This document shows positions 1 through 10,930 of a stretch of 64,000 nucleotides of DNA, one piece after another. The DNA lies in NCBI RefSeq assembly GCF_037975245.1, contig NC_092577.1:26779398-26843397 (forward strand). Direction: 5' to 3'. Positions within the stretch are counted from its first letter, which is position 1, and each line of letters opens with the position of its first letter. The translations under genes and the position numbers were made by a program. The notes beneath the pieces are model-generated. The model worked only from the letters and a program-made list of their open reading frames with translations, was not told where the DNA came from and made no database searches. Source of the stretch: Apostichopus japonicus. Lineage: Eukaryota > Echinodermata > Holothuroidea > Aspidochirotida > Stichopodidae.

Positions 1-222
1 GAACACGTTATAACCAGCAATGATCTAACATGAACAGTCTGGACTTTTCAAACTATTGAGTTCATACAGTGTCTCTAACAACTCCCTGCCCAGGAAGATC
101 GATATGACTAATCAAAATTGATATTTAGTACTATATATAGTACGGCAAACAACATTGTCTTGGTCAATGTTACATATCATCACATTATGTAGTAATTGTG
201 ATAAGCTATCCAACTGTTGCGG

Positions 223-829
223 TTTAGCATTGAACACTCGCCCCAAACCGCGTGCCGCGCGTAATTTTTTTTCATAGGACGGTTAAGGGCATCGGCCAAT
301 CAAATCCCTGGATTCCAAACATGAGACGCTTTTTCAAGAAATATGTTCTGAATCTTTTTTCCTAGTTTTGACCCCATATTATGAACGACAATCCTTCATT
401 TTCATGGAAACTGAAACCCTAACGCACTTTCTAATCCCTAACTCTGATTTCAAACGAATTTGTAAATTCCTGAAAAACCTGAAACCCTTATCCGTCCTGG
501 GAATACAAATTAGGCGTGCCGCGCTCTGCAAAAGTTATCTTTACGTTGCTTGCAAATGGCGTTTTCTTCTTGTCGCTACAAAATGCAGACAGCAATGAAA
601 CGTGACTCCTGACCTGAGATGTCCATCGCTGTATCGTTTGTGCACTGTGCTGTGGGTATTGACCGCAGCTGTTTGTACTGACTGTACACTAGTGTCTAAT
701 TACCAACGGTAGCAAGCTGTGTGTGCATTTTCTGAGATTGATGGTGGTGTCTAACACTTCTATTACACCTCATTCGTCAGATTACCGGCATTAGACGTTT
801 CTTTTTGCGCGAGTCTTAACACCCTTAGG
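223..829 (+). mobile_element. TTAA-type MITE, copy 1 (interrupted)
   Basis: This is one of four copies in the window of a roughly 370-bp non-autonomous DNA element. The left end reads GCATTGAACACTCGCCCC and the right end GCGAGTCTTAACACCCTTAG, which are imperfect inverted repeats of each other. The body shares long matches with 28241-28606 and, in reverse complement, with 57756-58095 and 61440-61811. It is split by a 253-bp insertion at 261-513. The outer TTAA sites are degraded here but clear in the 61.4-kb copy. No protein is encoded. Confidence 0.75.
261..513. mobile_element. Nested MITE with 29-bp inverted ends and 11-bp target duplication
   Basis: This insertion splits the surrounding MITE. 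It is bracketed by the 11-bp direct repeat GCGTGCCGCGC at 250-260 and 514-524, which occurs only once in the uninterrupted copy at 28.2 kb. The ends at 261-289 and 485-513 are inverted repeats matching at 23 of 29 positions (core AGGACGG-TAAGGG). Terminal inverted repeats with a 9-11 bp duplication are typical of Mutator-like elements, so a MULE-derived MITE is inferred. No transposase is present. Confidence 0.7.
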
Positions 830-1756
830 CTGTAAGTCAAGCGTTATTTTACATGCGACATGCACACAGTAGGCATATATGTAGAAAGTAAGCATTTATA
901 CTTAAACACTTGACAAGTTATTCTTTGATTCCATTTACGTATACGGTTGTATCTTAGTGTTACGTACTGCATGTCTTTCATCAAATCGCACATGAAGGAG
1001 ATCATCGCAAGAAAATATTTGTCATAGCATAATTCTTATAGTTGGCCTAGTTTCATCTAAGAAACACTTTATCAATTTACAAGGTTTAAAACTGGGTGGG
1101 AATGACGTACATGTCAATTTTTGTATATACCAGACAGTAATCTTTGCATCAAAACTTTTGCTGTTCGTAATTTGGGGCACGTAAATTTATACTAGTTGGC
1201 AGTTTGAATATTTGTCCTGTTGAAAAACCAAGCGAGTATCATGATTAAATGAAAAACAAATACATGAAAGGGATTGGTGAGAACGAAATTCGGTAGAAAG
1301 GTCATTAGTCACAAACTGCAGAGGGAGGCCTTCGGAATAATTGTTAAGCCTTCTTTTCTTTTTCTTCTTCTCTTCTCCTTCTTTTCTTTTCTTCTCTTAT
1401 TTTTCCTTTCTTTTTTTTTGAATCTTTCACTGGATTGTTGCCATTATGGTTTCCTTCAAAGAGAGGGCTTTTACCACAAATCCTGTGGGTTTAGGTGTGC
1501 TAAATGGAAGCTATCAAGGCCCTTTTGAATGACATATTCATGCTTGGATAACGAACTTGTTGAGAGATATTACGTAAGTGCTTCCAATGAATAAGTTTAA
1601 TGAACGGATTTAAGAACTAGGAGATGGATAATAGAGAAACATCCCAACTCAACCTTATTATAAGTTTGTAAAGGATTTAACCATATACACGGATACGTCT
1701 TTTGGTCGATGATAATCGTCACCGATGCAGCTTGGCCCATTCTCATATTTCATGTG
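830..1756. other. Intergenic, no gene seen
   Basis: AT-rich DNA without a recognisable coding region. The only notable feature is a pyrimidine-rich (T/C) tract at about 1352-1425, which gives a spurious Phe/Leu-rich reading frame. Confidence 0.6.
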
Positions 1757-1765
1757 AAGTTAAAA

Positions 1766-2001
1766 AATTAAAAGAATCATAACGAAGGCAGGTATCAGAG
1801 ACAATATATATTATTCAGTAACCTCAAAACTCTCTAATGTTCGATTTTTAAGTTTACCGCTTTCTGTTGGACTGAATACGCTCGCTTTGAAAATTGGCTC
1901 CTAATGCCTAACCACAATGCACAGTAAGCCGCCATGGTTAACTTAAAAATCGAATGTAAGTTAAATTGTCTTTGATACCTGCCTTCGTTATTCCTTTAAG
2001 T
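1766..2001. mobile_element. Inverted-repeat MITE
   Basis: The outer arms are ATAACGAAGGCAGGTATCAG on the left (about 1778-1797) and its near-complement CTGATACC/GATACCTGCCTTCGTTAT on the right (about 1975-1993). Inner arms repeat the pattern: GTTCGATTTTTAAGTTTACC near 1840 and GGTTAACTTAAAAATCGAAT near 1936. No coding capacity. Superfamily not assigned. Confidence 0.65.
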
Positions 2002-2071
2002 TTAAGAATCCTCTTGTTTTTTGTGGAGGTAATAATTCATTTGCGGTCACTAGGGGTCAAAAAGTGAAAAC

Positions 2072-2512
2072 ATTGTAAACACGATATCTCAGGAAGGGAA
2101 GCTTGGACCAATCACATTTTAGTATGTAGTTGTGAACGTTCAAGAAGCGGATTTTTTTTTGTGGAGGTCAAAGGTCACTTGGAGTCACAGAGGCCAAATT
2201 GTGGAAACCTGTTTTATAATCTACCGACCAGCCTATTCGATAACATGTGCGTTACGCCTCGTAAGAATAGGAGAGGTTGTTGGCAATTGGAAATTACCTT
2301 ATGAGCATCCGTAGAATCCGAATTCAGACGTGAACAAACCGTGCCACTAACTGCATACGTCCTTGCATTACAAAGGTGTGCTGTTTGTACATACGACGTT
2401 GCAATTGGTATGAACGATACCGATGTGAATCATAGGTATTGGGCTAACAGTATCTTTGCCTCCGTTGTTGCAGGTCTTCCGTCGTATTTCGCAATTGTCA
2501 AGATTTAGTGCC
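2072..2512 (+). repeat. Dispersed repeat family A, copy 1
   Basis: Collinear with the reverse complement of 40035-40478. Shared blocks in the same order include AACACGATATCTCA, GTGGAGGTCAAAGGTCA, ATAATCTACCGACCAGCCTA, and the distal blocks near CGACGTTGC and TCGTATTTCGCAATTGTC. It is a mobile repeat of unknown class about 0.44 kb long; the ends were not resolved. Confidence 0.65.
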
Positions 2513-2558
2513 AAAATAAAACATTCAATTTTGAATGTAGTTTTGTCGGGGAAATGAC

Positions 2559-2640
2559 CAGTGGCGTCGCCAAGGGGTGGCCTGGGGGCACGTGCCCTCC
2601 CCAATAATCGTGCCCCCCGTCAGCCCCCCCCCCCCCTACC
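2559..2640 (+). mobile_element. hAT-like terminal fragment
   Basis: Begins CAGTGGCGTCGCCAAGG, the CAGTGGCG start typical of the hAT-type elements found elsewhere in this window. It continues into the usual G/C-homopolymer-rich subterminal DNA. No matching right end was found, so it is treated as a remnant. Confidence 0.4.
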
Positions 2641-2783
2641 AGATTCGTAATGTTCACAAAATTCTCATACAAAAACTTTATCTGCCTCAAATTAAAAATA
2701 TAAATATCGAACAGACTAAGCCCGAAAATTCTTGAACATAAAGTTACTTCAAGTTGTAAAATATAGCACCAGATTACACCTAA

Positions 2784-4907
2784 CAGGCGCGTATCCAGGA
2801 TTTTCTAACCCGGGGGGCGCGAATTACTATCTAAGCGGAGCGCCACCATCGGTTGGCGCGCAGCGTACAAGAAAATTTCTTGTTTTGAAACCCCCCAGAT
2901 CACCGGAAACGGCACTTCTCGGGCTTGAAATGACCAACCAGATGTACACTTTTTGCCTGAGAACCAAGTATTTCCTAATAGTTTTTTTTCCATCCATAAC
3001 CTTTTTGAAGATTGTCAACCCGGCACACATCATGTTCGACCTGATCGCATCTCCTGTGGGTCTTTGCTTTTGTAGGTGATTCTACGTCGCGGCCCACAAT
3101 ACCCGTCAGCCCCACTTTTCAAGGTTTTAAGCCCCATATTTGTTCAGAATTTGAAAATTCACATTTCTCGTGAATAAATTCACTTCAAAACATACCCATA
3201 ATGTTGTACAAAATTTCATCTATGGACAACCAATATAGAAAAAAACTTCCTTCAACCCCTTACAGACCGGTCAAAAATTGCACGAGTAGAGGGAAGTGTG
3301 ATGTAGAATGTTGGTCAGAAATTTTCGAAAATTCAGACATAGTTAATTTATTGGTGTACAAATATTAAAACCTGTTATAACGGCTATTATAAAACTTGGT
3401 TGAAGGAAATGAAAAAATAGCAGATATTTCCGAAACCGAACACTACACACATAGGCGTAGGAGGCGCGGCGGCAGTGGCGGAGCTAGGGGTATTGGTCAG
3501 GAGTGTCGAGAATGGTCTGTAGGGGCGCTTTCGACACTATCTAAGCGGAGCGCCACCACTGGTTGGCGCGTAGCGTACAGAAAATTTTTGAGTAAAGATA
3601 CTCCCTAGATCGCCGGAAATGACCCTTTCCGGGCCTGGCTAATTTGCAGATAAACGAAGAATAAGGTGTCATCGCCAAATTACACCAACAAAATGTGACA
3701 AATGTCAATAAGTAGATGAGAGCGCAATAAAAAAGTCAATAATCTAGAATAAGTAAAAAGTGGTAAAGAGCTGAAAAAGGCGTCAGCAGTCCATTTGAGT
3801 CCGTCAGGGGGGCATCCGCCCCCCTGACCATATGGACGCTCCGCCACTGCGCGGCGGGGGTGCAGGCCCTAATTCGCCATTAATAATGTAAAAGAGAGTT
3901 TTGACATAATTGGACCTCCATGCTTTTTATACATCTACATGAGACATGTCGTTGTTTACATTAGCATCCCGCGGTATACTGCGCAATTTGAACGGACCGT
4001 ACGGTACATGATGGCATGCGATGTAATAACCGATGCTTGCTTATATGATATTGACATGAACACGTTGAACGCGCGCTTCGCGCGCGAAATTTTTTTAAAT
4101 ATTTTTTTTAAGGCAAGTCGGACAGTTTTGAGGCTTTTCATCCTGGAACGCCATTTTCATGCTCACTGATATGATGTGATATCTGCTGTTTGCGTTACAA
4201 ATTCGAACAGGCGCGTAGCGAGGAATTTGCCAAGGGAGGGGCGAAGCCTGTAGGCAAATAATCTAAGCGTAGCGACACCATAGGTTGGCGCGAAGCGTAC
4301 GAGAAAATTTTGGCCGAAAATGCCTCCCAGATCGCTGGAAATGACACTTCCCAGGCCTTGTAAGTTGCCTCTAAGCACTTTCTATTTTGAAATTACTTAG
4401 CGATATCATTTAGAAAAATGCTGAATGGGGGGTGGCGGGCGGTCGCCCCCATCCCAAAATGCGTCATGTTCCCCGACGACACGGTCGAGTTCGAGACCAG
4501 CCACAGTTGGTTTCATAGCACAATTCTACACATGCGTTATGATAGACCATATATAGTATATATATAGATCATTAGTGAGAGAGGAAAATGGAAACGTCAA
4601 AAAATGGAGTTGTCGGTGTAAGGGGTAGGGTGAGGCGCACTTTTACGAAATCATAGACCTGTCACTTGCTACCCTTCAGCGCTGTAATGATGTCACTGTT
4701 CCTCTTTCTCTTCCCGGTGTCTTCGCGTTTTGCGTTTACTCCCTCTTTTTCTCCTTTTCTCTCTTTCTTCTTTTTCTTTTCCCTTCCTTCCTCTCCTCCT
4801 CCTCTTTTTTCCCCTCTTTTTTCCTTTTTTCTTCTCTTTTTTTTCTCTTCTCTTTTTCTTACCCGGGGGGCGCGCGCCCCCAACGCCCCCCCCTGGATAC
4901 GCACCTG
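2784..4907. mobile_element. Cluster of related hAT-type elements
   Basis: CAGGCGCGTATCCAGG at 2784 is answered by CCCTGGATACGCACCTG ending at 4907, so one composite element may span the interval. The flanks share only CCTAA, so this is tentative. Inside are three copies of a sub-family marked by ATCTAAGCGGAGCGCCACCA (about 2830, 3538 and 4260), and one of them (3473-3849) is a complete nested element. A fourth copy of the marker is at about 29525. A T/C-rich tract fills 4730-4860. No transposase was recognised. Confidence 0.45.
3473..3849. mobile_element. Complete hAT-type MITE with 8-bp duplication
   Basis: The terminal inverted repeats CAGTGGCGGAGC and GCTCCGCCACTG are perfect 12-mers. They are flanked on both sides by the 8-bp direct repeat CGCGGCGG (3465-3472 and 3850-3857). 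CAGTGGCG ends plus an 8-bp duplication are the hallmark of the hAT superfamily. It is 377 bp, has no transposase and is non-autonomous. Confidence 0.85.
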
Positions 4908-4912
4908 CCTAA

Positions 4913-5929
4913 GGACCCTTAATTAATCAAATATTTCAAAAACACCCCCTCCCCTTAGACACCCAGGACGGAATTCACAAATAAACATTGTGCCCCGGTT
5001 GTAACTGCTCTTGGGCTCGGCGCCAGTTTGGTGTAGAGGGAGGGCGCTCTACGGTCACGTCAGAAAGCACAAAGAATGACAATTATACTGAGAAGACCAT
5101 CAGTTTAACTATTTATTTGGTTCCGACTGTGTCTTACTTTCTTGTAGATTCGTTGTTCGGTGACTACATAAGAATCAAAGAAATAACAACAAACATGCTT
5201 CATCGATAAATCTACACCATAACACGACAACCAACATAACATGATGACACTGAATTGGGTTGATTAAAAGAAACACGATACGAATTTGGGAAAATGTCAC
5301 TATCGTCTTCTGACCACAATATCTCAACCAGCTGGTTGGTATGAGGCGCCATGTGTGACAAAATTATATAACAAATATATTGATTATAACTCATATATTA
5401 GTTATGCATAACCTACTCAGATTAGATATGATATGATATGCCTCGTATTATGCTTCCACCCGAAGGCACCTACTCAGATTATAGATACATAGACTTGTCA
5501 TGTCATTTAATGGACTTGACAGAGAATACCCAATCTGAGGACACTGATTGGTCAATTTTCGTGTGCTACAGTGTTTAGGCACAGTTGCTATGCCTTTTGT
5601 GTGCTAGTTTATATAGTTTTTTTTCATTTTAAAGGCTTTTAGGTTCTCCCTCATGATGAAAAAATTAATTGTTGTCTCCTCTCAAAAATATCAGGGATTC
5701 CATGAAGGAATTTTCTATGTATCTATCCTCTGCTTGTTTTTTTTGTTTTTTTAATAAGAAAAGAGATGCATACTATAACATATCAGAATAGCAGATTGTC
5801 TCTCTTCTTTATTCAACTCATATCCACAGGTAATTTATATTGCCAACATTAAGATATGAGTAGAACATAAGCTGGCAAAAGGTTTGTCATATCAGTATTG
5901 CAAAAATATGGGACAAAATCATGGAAAAA
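4913..5929. other. Intergenic, no gene seen
   Basis: AT-rich sequence with no recognisable domain, RNA gene or strong repeat. It contains only short chance reading frames. Confidence 0.5.
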
Positions 5930-6515
5930 TTGCTGTAAATGTACCATCATGTTTCATAGTTTGACCCATTTATGTTCTACTGTGGTAAAATCATGGTACA
6001 ATTATGGTAAATTTACCATAGTATAATTGCACCGTATAGTTACCCTATTTTTACTCATGGCACAATTGTAGGAATTTCATCTATGTAGTTTATGGACCAT
6101 ATAAATTTACCCTTCTTTTACTCCAGTAATATCATGGTAAAACTACGGTAAATTTACCGTAGTAAATGTACCACACTTTTACCCTACTTTTACCGCGGCA
6201 TATAATACCATGGTAAAACTGCGGTAAATTTACCGTAGTAAATGTACTACACTTGTACCCTACTTTTACCGCGGTAAATAATACCATGGTAAAACTGCGG
6301 TAAATTTACCGTAGTAAATGTACCGCACTTTTACCGCTGTAATACCATGGTAGAACTGTGGTAAATTTACCGTAGTAAATGTACCGCACTTTTACCCTAC
6401 TTTTACCGCTGTAATACCATGGTAAAACTGCGGTAAATGTACCGCGGTTGATTTTACCACAATTTTACCACACATTTACCATAGTTAACCGCGGTGAAAT
6501 AAGGGTACATTTTTG
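5930..6515. repeat. Palindrome-rich minisatellite (GGTAAA/TTTACC)
   Basis: A tandem array with units of about 61-75 bp marked by ATACCATGGTAAAACTGCGG (copies at about 6207, 6282, 6343 and 6416). Each unit contains the self-complementary block CGGTAAATTTACCG, so a single strand can fold on itself repeatedly. Unit boundaries degrade toward the left edge. No coding capacity. Confidence 0.8.
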
Positions 6516-6787
6516 CTGGGTGAGGAGCACCTTGTAGCTGCAGCAGAGATCGAGGACAGTCTTTACATGACTGATTCCCACATTTAAAATATATTTCTAC
6601 ACAGCTCGTCTCCAATCTATTAACTACTGTGAAATTGGGCTGTAAATTTTACGAGGCTCCCCAGCCCACTGGCCCATCGGGCCACCAGCCCACCGGGCAT
6701 TGCCCAAATGCCCGTGTGGCCAGTCCACCACTGAGTCTACACAGAAACATAATTTTCCAACGTAGCACAATGTATCTGTCTAAGTGA

Positions 6788-7436
6788 GGGAGCGTTGTGG
6801 TCAAGTGGTTAAGGCAGTGGACTTGTGATCTAAGGATTGCAGGTTCGAGTCCTGGCCAGATCATTACGTTGTGTTCTTTGGCAAGGCACTTTATCTCCAT
6901 TGCCTCTCTTCACCCTGGTGTATGAATGGCAAGGGCGTAGGAGCCGGGGGACTGGGGGCGCCAGCCCCCCCCCAGTGAAAAATATGGAGGGGCGGAAGTA
7001 TCATTCCGCCCCCCCCCCCCCCCCGCTTCGCAAGTCAGAAAACCCCTTTTTCATTTCCAAATGAGAAAAAAATCTCACTTGGAGCACCAAATTGCATCTA
7101 AGGCCAGGTGAAAATACAAAATTAAGTTTACAAAATGGAGTAGGTGTTGAAGTGTGCTATATTGCACCAAATTGCATCTGAGGCCACCTGGAAATGCAAA
7201 AAAAAATCCAAAGGGGAGGCCGGCTATCAGTCTTCAGCCCCCCCCCCCCACTCAAAAGTACCTTCCTACGCCACTGATGAATGGGGACCTGTGAGATCAA
7301 ACTGTCAGCTGGGCGCTGTTTAGCTGCTGCCATAAGGGGGGGGGGGGGTTGTCTCTATGTGTGACAGGTTACGTTGACCGGGGTAATATTGTAAAGCGCT
7401 TCGAGCCTTTGGGGAAAGGCGCTATATAAAAAAATA
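6788..7436 (+). mobile_element. tRNA-derived SINE, split by a hAT MITE
   Basis: The head carries an RNA polymerase III A box (TGGTCAAGTGG, about 6798) and B box (GGTTCGAGTCC, 6842-6852) at tRNA-like spacing. The body continues with TTTGGCAAGGCACTTTATCTC and CCTCTCTTCACCCTGGTGTA. It resumes after the nested element with GGGGACCTGTGAG and ends in AAGCGCTTCGAGCC and GGCGCTATATAAAA. This organisation is that of tRNA-headed SINEs common in invertebrate deuterostomes. It is not a functional tRNA, because there is no acceptor-stem pairing. Confidence 0.8.
6930..7276 (+). mobile_element. hAT-type MITE family H1, copy 1
   Basis: The ends are CAAGGGCGTAGGA and TCCTACGCCACTG. The 8-bp target duplication ATGAATGG (6922-6929 and 7277-7284) falls inside the SINE and shows exactly where it was cut. 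Internal landmarks shared with the copies at 33.3 and 38.9 kb include GTCAGAAAACCCCTTTTTCA and GCACCAAATTGCATCT (twice), plus long G or C runs. Non-autonomous. Confidence 0.92.
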
Positions 7437-7484
7437 TATGAAAAAACAGTGCCTAACCTTTGTTCATAGAATGTATTGATGTTG

Positions 7485-7815
7485 CATATTTGTACTATGG
7501 AGACTTTAACAGCGATCATAGTGGCGAGTAGATTTTTAGTCACGGTCGTCAAACAGCGAGCACTTTAAAAATATGTTTCGAGGCCTGACAACCATTAATA
7601 CATGAATTATCATGGTAGAATTCATGGATACTCTCCGTACATGGTACATGGATTAACCATATTGAGTACAGGAATCCTGTTGCTTGTGATATCAAATGTT
7701 GCTTGTGAGTTCACCGGAGGTCAAACCCTGAAAACCCTTTTGCATGATATCTAACGATGGGATTCGTGGATACTTCTCATACTTGGTGTGTGGATGCATC
7801 ATGAGCTAAAGAACC
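7485..7815 (+). repeat. Dispersed repeat family B, copy 1
   Basis: Collinear with the reverse complement of 38245-38560: GGCGAGTAGATTTTTAGTCAC, then CATGGTAGAATTCATGGATA-like blocks, then GAGTACAGGAATC and GGATACTTCTCATACTTGG. The first third recurs at 53195-53310. Mobile repeat of unknown class. Confidence 0.6.
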
Positions 7816-8547
7816 CTATTGCTTTTGGTGGAGGTGTGTATTGCCACGTACAGTAGACGGACCTGGTTTTACCATGCTATAGTGTAAATTGTACATCAAA
7901 ATAGTGGATCGGGCCATTTATATATAATATATTGTAACAGCAGAAGTCTAGTGCAATGAAGTCATGGAAACCTCAATGCATTTTGCATTCTAGTTTCACT
8001 ATACACAAAGAGCCTGAATCGATAGAACCGAAAGAGGCTTGTCTATAATGCTGTAATAGAGTTTCATGTCTTTGCGATCCGATGCATTGGGTACGGCGGA
8101 TAATACATGAACAGGTTGGTTATGCAAGGCTAAAAAAGCATACAATTGATACCGTCTCACTTAACTGCACTAACTGAATACAGCAAAAGGAACGGCCCTT
8201 TTAGGAAAGCCCTGTACTGTCTACTGGATTCAGTAACTGAGGTGGGCGCAGCATTAACCAACAGACTGCGGTAACTTCCAGGCGTATGCCTAAGAGTCTG
8301 CGGAGATTTTGTCAATGTAAGTATAGCGTGTGTCTTTTCGTATAGTTGAATATGTTTTCAATTTATTACCAACTTAGTTTTACTGAAGGGAACGACTTAC
8401 ACAAACAGATATGGAAATATGTTGGAAATTTCCGAAACGATTGCCAAGAAATAATAATTTTATACAACAAAGCCTGGGAAATTTATTTAACATTGAAAAT
8501 CTTTGAATCTCCACCCGATGGACACAGAGAACAATGTAACTACTGTT
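7816..8547. other. Intergenic, no supported gene
   Basis: Contains one open frame of 67 codons at 8346-8549 with no recognisable domain, no homologue that I can name and no splice-site support. It is probably chance. Confidence 0.45.
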
Positions 8548-8804
8548 AATCTTTTGTAACTACTGTAAAAGTTTTGTACCAGAGTAAAAACTGAATCGTA
8601 CTATAAATCAGTAGCATGTGATATTAGGATTATAATAAGAACTGAGGATATATATATCCTATGTAATCCCAATAAATTCATTTCGATGCATTTGTTGGGA
8701 TTACACATATCCTTAGTTCTTACTGTAAACCTAATAGCAATGATGCTACCGATTTATCATATTTATCAGCACGAACCAGTTTTAAGATTTACAGTAGTTA
8801 CTAT
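8548..8804. mobile_element. Fold-back MITE
   Basis: The two halves are imperfect inverted repeats: GTAACTACTGTAAAAG on the left against TTTACAGTAGTTACT on the right, and ATAAGAACTGAGGATATATA against CATATCCTTAGTTCTTACTG around a centre near 8690. A transcript would form a long hairpin. No coding capacity. Confidence 0.7.
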
Positions 8805-9915
8805 AATCTCTGTGATAATCGGTTAGAATGTCTCATAACAAAAGGACCACTAAACACAAAGAGATCAGTAATATCCAAATCATCGAAGGAAATAAAGGCG
8901 TGTTATTGTTAATATATTGTTTGTTGAGTGTACCTAAATTGTGAATTCACGTCACCCGAATTGTTAAAAAAATAATTGTTTAAAATAAATAGACAATTAG
9001 GCTATATTACCTTAATGAGTATACTAAACTGCTATATGTTATAATTTCAGCACATAAAAGTACAAAAGTTAATGTTAATAAAAATTTAATATTTGCAACT
9101 TGATTATGGTTCTCAGTACTGAAACGAGACTGTGAAACTCCACCCCCAGCGCATGCGCGCAAAGCATTAGCCAAACATCATAGCACGCACAGATGCAGTG
9201 AATGGGGTTTCCGTCTGGGAGGGATGGAGGGGGACAAACATGCAGTATTAGGGGGGCGGTGGGGTGCATGACTATAATTTCAGGGGTTAAGCTTCCACAA
9301 ATCACCTCAAGACTTCAATAAAAGTAAAACAAAGAGCATTTTTAATTGCAATTTCTCAAGAAAAGGTAAGTTTTAATAAAACAATTCACACTTTTTAGTA
9401 ACAAAAATGGGTTAAGGTTCTTTTCGTTGACAGAAACGAAATGGAAAGGACACTATTTATGCTTTAACACAAAACTAGGTACTGGGTACGTACCTCATAT
9501 GCCGCCCTGGTCTGCTCCTGCCCCTGCATGATTTTGACGTCCTATTCTTCTCTCTCATAAGCTAATTAGTGTTTAATATACAATACGGATCTATCAGCCA
9601 TTATTCTTTCCAAGTTTTACATGTCCCAACCGAACCTAAAAGAATACAAGTACATACGACATTTGTAGCTAACCTAGTAGGCTAAACAATATTATTAAAT
9701 TGTCAGCTAGGGTTTGGATCGGTACATGTAAACGTTCGTAACAGATAAGCTACGAGTGAGTATACCATTCGCAGTGGGCAGCTTAGCCCCCGGCAGAGGC
9801 CGGGGGAGTTGGTGCGTGGTGTTCGTACAGTCAGCCTTAAGTCAAATTCCTCCTTTAGTCTGTCGCTGGTATTTTAGTTCTTTGTCATTAAGTTAATGAA
9901 GATTTACTCGTCTTT
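8805..9915. other. Intergenic, no gene seen
   Basis: AT-rich sequence with a small hairpin CCCCCGGCAGAGGCCGGGGG at about 9788-9807. Nothing coding was recognised. Confidence 0.5.
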
Positions 9916-9916
9916 T

Positions 9917-10071
<155 letters not shown>

Positions 10072-10672
10072 TTTAGAATAGAATAGAAATAACTACACGC
10101 TACAAATTACCCAGGATTATGGCAAACTTAAGACAGTTGATATTGTGTTGTGGAAGATTAAAATGTTCAGCCACTGGAAAACTGGTTTTGTGGAGTCTGA
10201 TTGTGCTTTTGTGATTATTAAGTCGTAAACGAAAGGGAGTGGAGGTTTGGCCAATGTATTGTATATCAGGACAGAGAACACAAGTGATAAGATATATCAC
10301 AAAGGGAGTGTCACAGTTGTAAGGACCTGGATGTAAGCACAGCCCTGAAGGAGAGAGATGAATATCAGGGTCCCTGATATTCATCTCTCTTCTTCAGAGG
10401 TGTGCTGTCTTAAGTTTGCCATAATCCTGGATAATTTGTCTGACCATAATAAAAGAAACTTGAAGGAAGTCGAATTAATCCTTAAAGTACGTTCACACTG
10501 TCATGGTCTCAATAGGGATATGGCTTTTCTTTCCGGGTTTAAGCACTTTGAGCAGTCTGGGGCTTACGATAGACCAACGTGATTCAATCACTCTTTTTAC
10601 GGTTGACGAAGGACCAGGGTGTCCGAAAATTTGTGTAGCGTGTAGTTATTTCTATTCTATTCTAAATATTAT
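10072..10672. mobile_element. Penelope-like GIY-YIG retroelement fragment, head-to-head inverted
   Basis: On the minus strand (10384 to 10100) a 94-codon open frame reads through a GIY-YIG nuclease core: CxxC-like Cys pair, YIGQT, an Arg/Asn-His segment (FRLRLNNHK) and PVAEHFNLPQHN. This is the endonuclease arrangement of Penelope-like retroelements. The continuation (NLSDHNKRNLKEVELILKV, then HCHGLNRDMAFLSGF) is found on the plus strand at 10430-10545, so the element is broken and inverted around 10358-10392. The outer ends (AGAATAGAATAGAAATAACT and its complement) also form inverted repeats. Not functional as it stands. Confidence 0.75.
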
Positions 10673-10708
10673 GTTGGATTTAAAGGCATTACATGTTGTC
10701 CTCATCTT

Positions 10709-10710
<2 letters not shown>

Positions 10711-10774
<64 letters not shown>

Positions 10775-10930
10775 GTGTGTATGCATATGTGTATATATGT
10801 ATGTATGCATAGGTGTATTTATGTGTGTACTGTGTGTGTGCGTGTATGTATGCGTGTATCTATGCGTTTATGTATGTGTGCATGTATGTATGTATGTGTG
10901 TATGCGTGTATGTATGTATGTATGTGTATT
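10711..10930. repeat. (TA)n then TATG/TG-rich microsatellite
   Basis: A TA tract at 10711-10771 followed by degenerate TATG and TGTG repeats to about 10930. The reading frame through it is an artefact of the repeat. Confidence 0.9.

Noticed and set aside
4662-4926. Ser/Phe/Leu-rich or Lys/Arg/Glu-rich frames
   Set aside because: They come from a T/C-rich tract, not a gene.
6788-6870. A functional tRNA gene
   Set aside because: A and B boxes are present, but the acceptor stem does not pair and the sequence continues into a SINE body.
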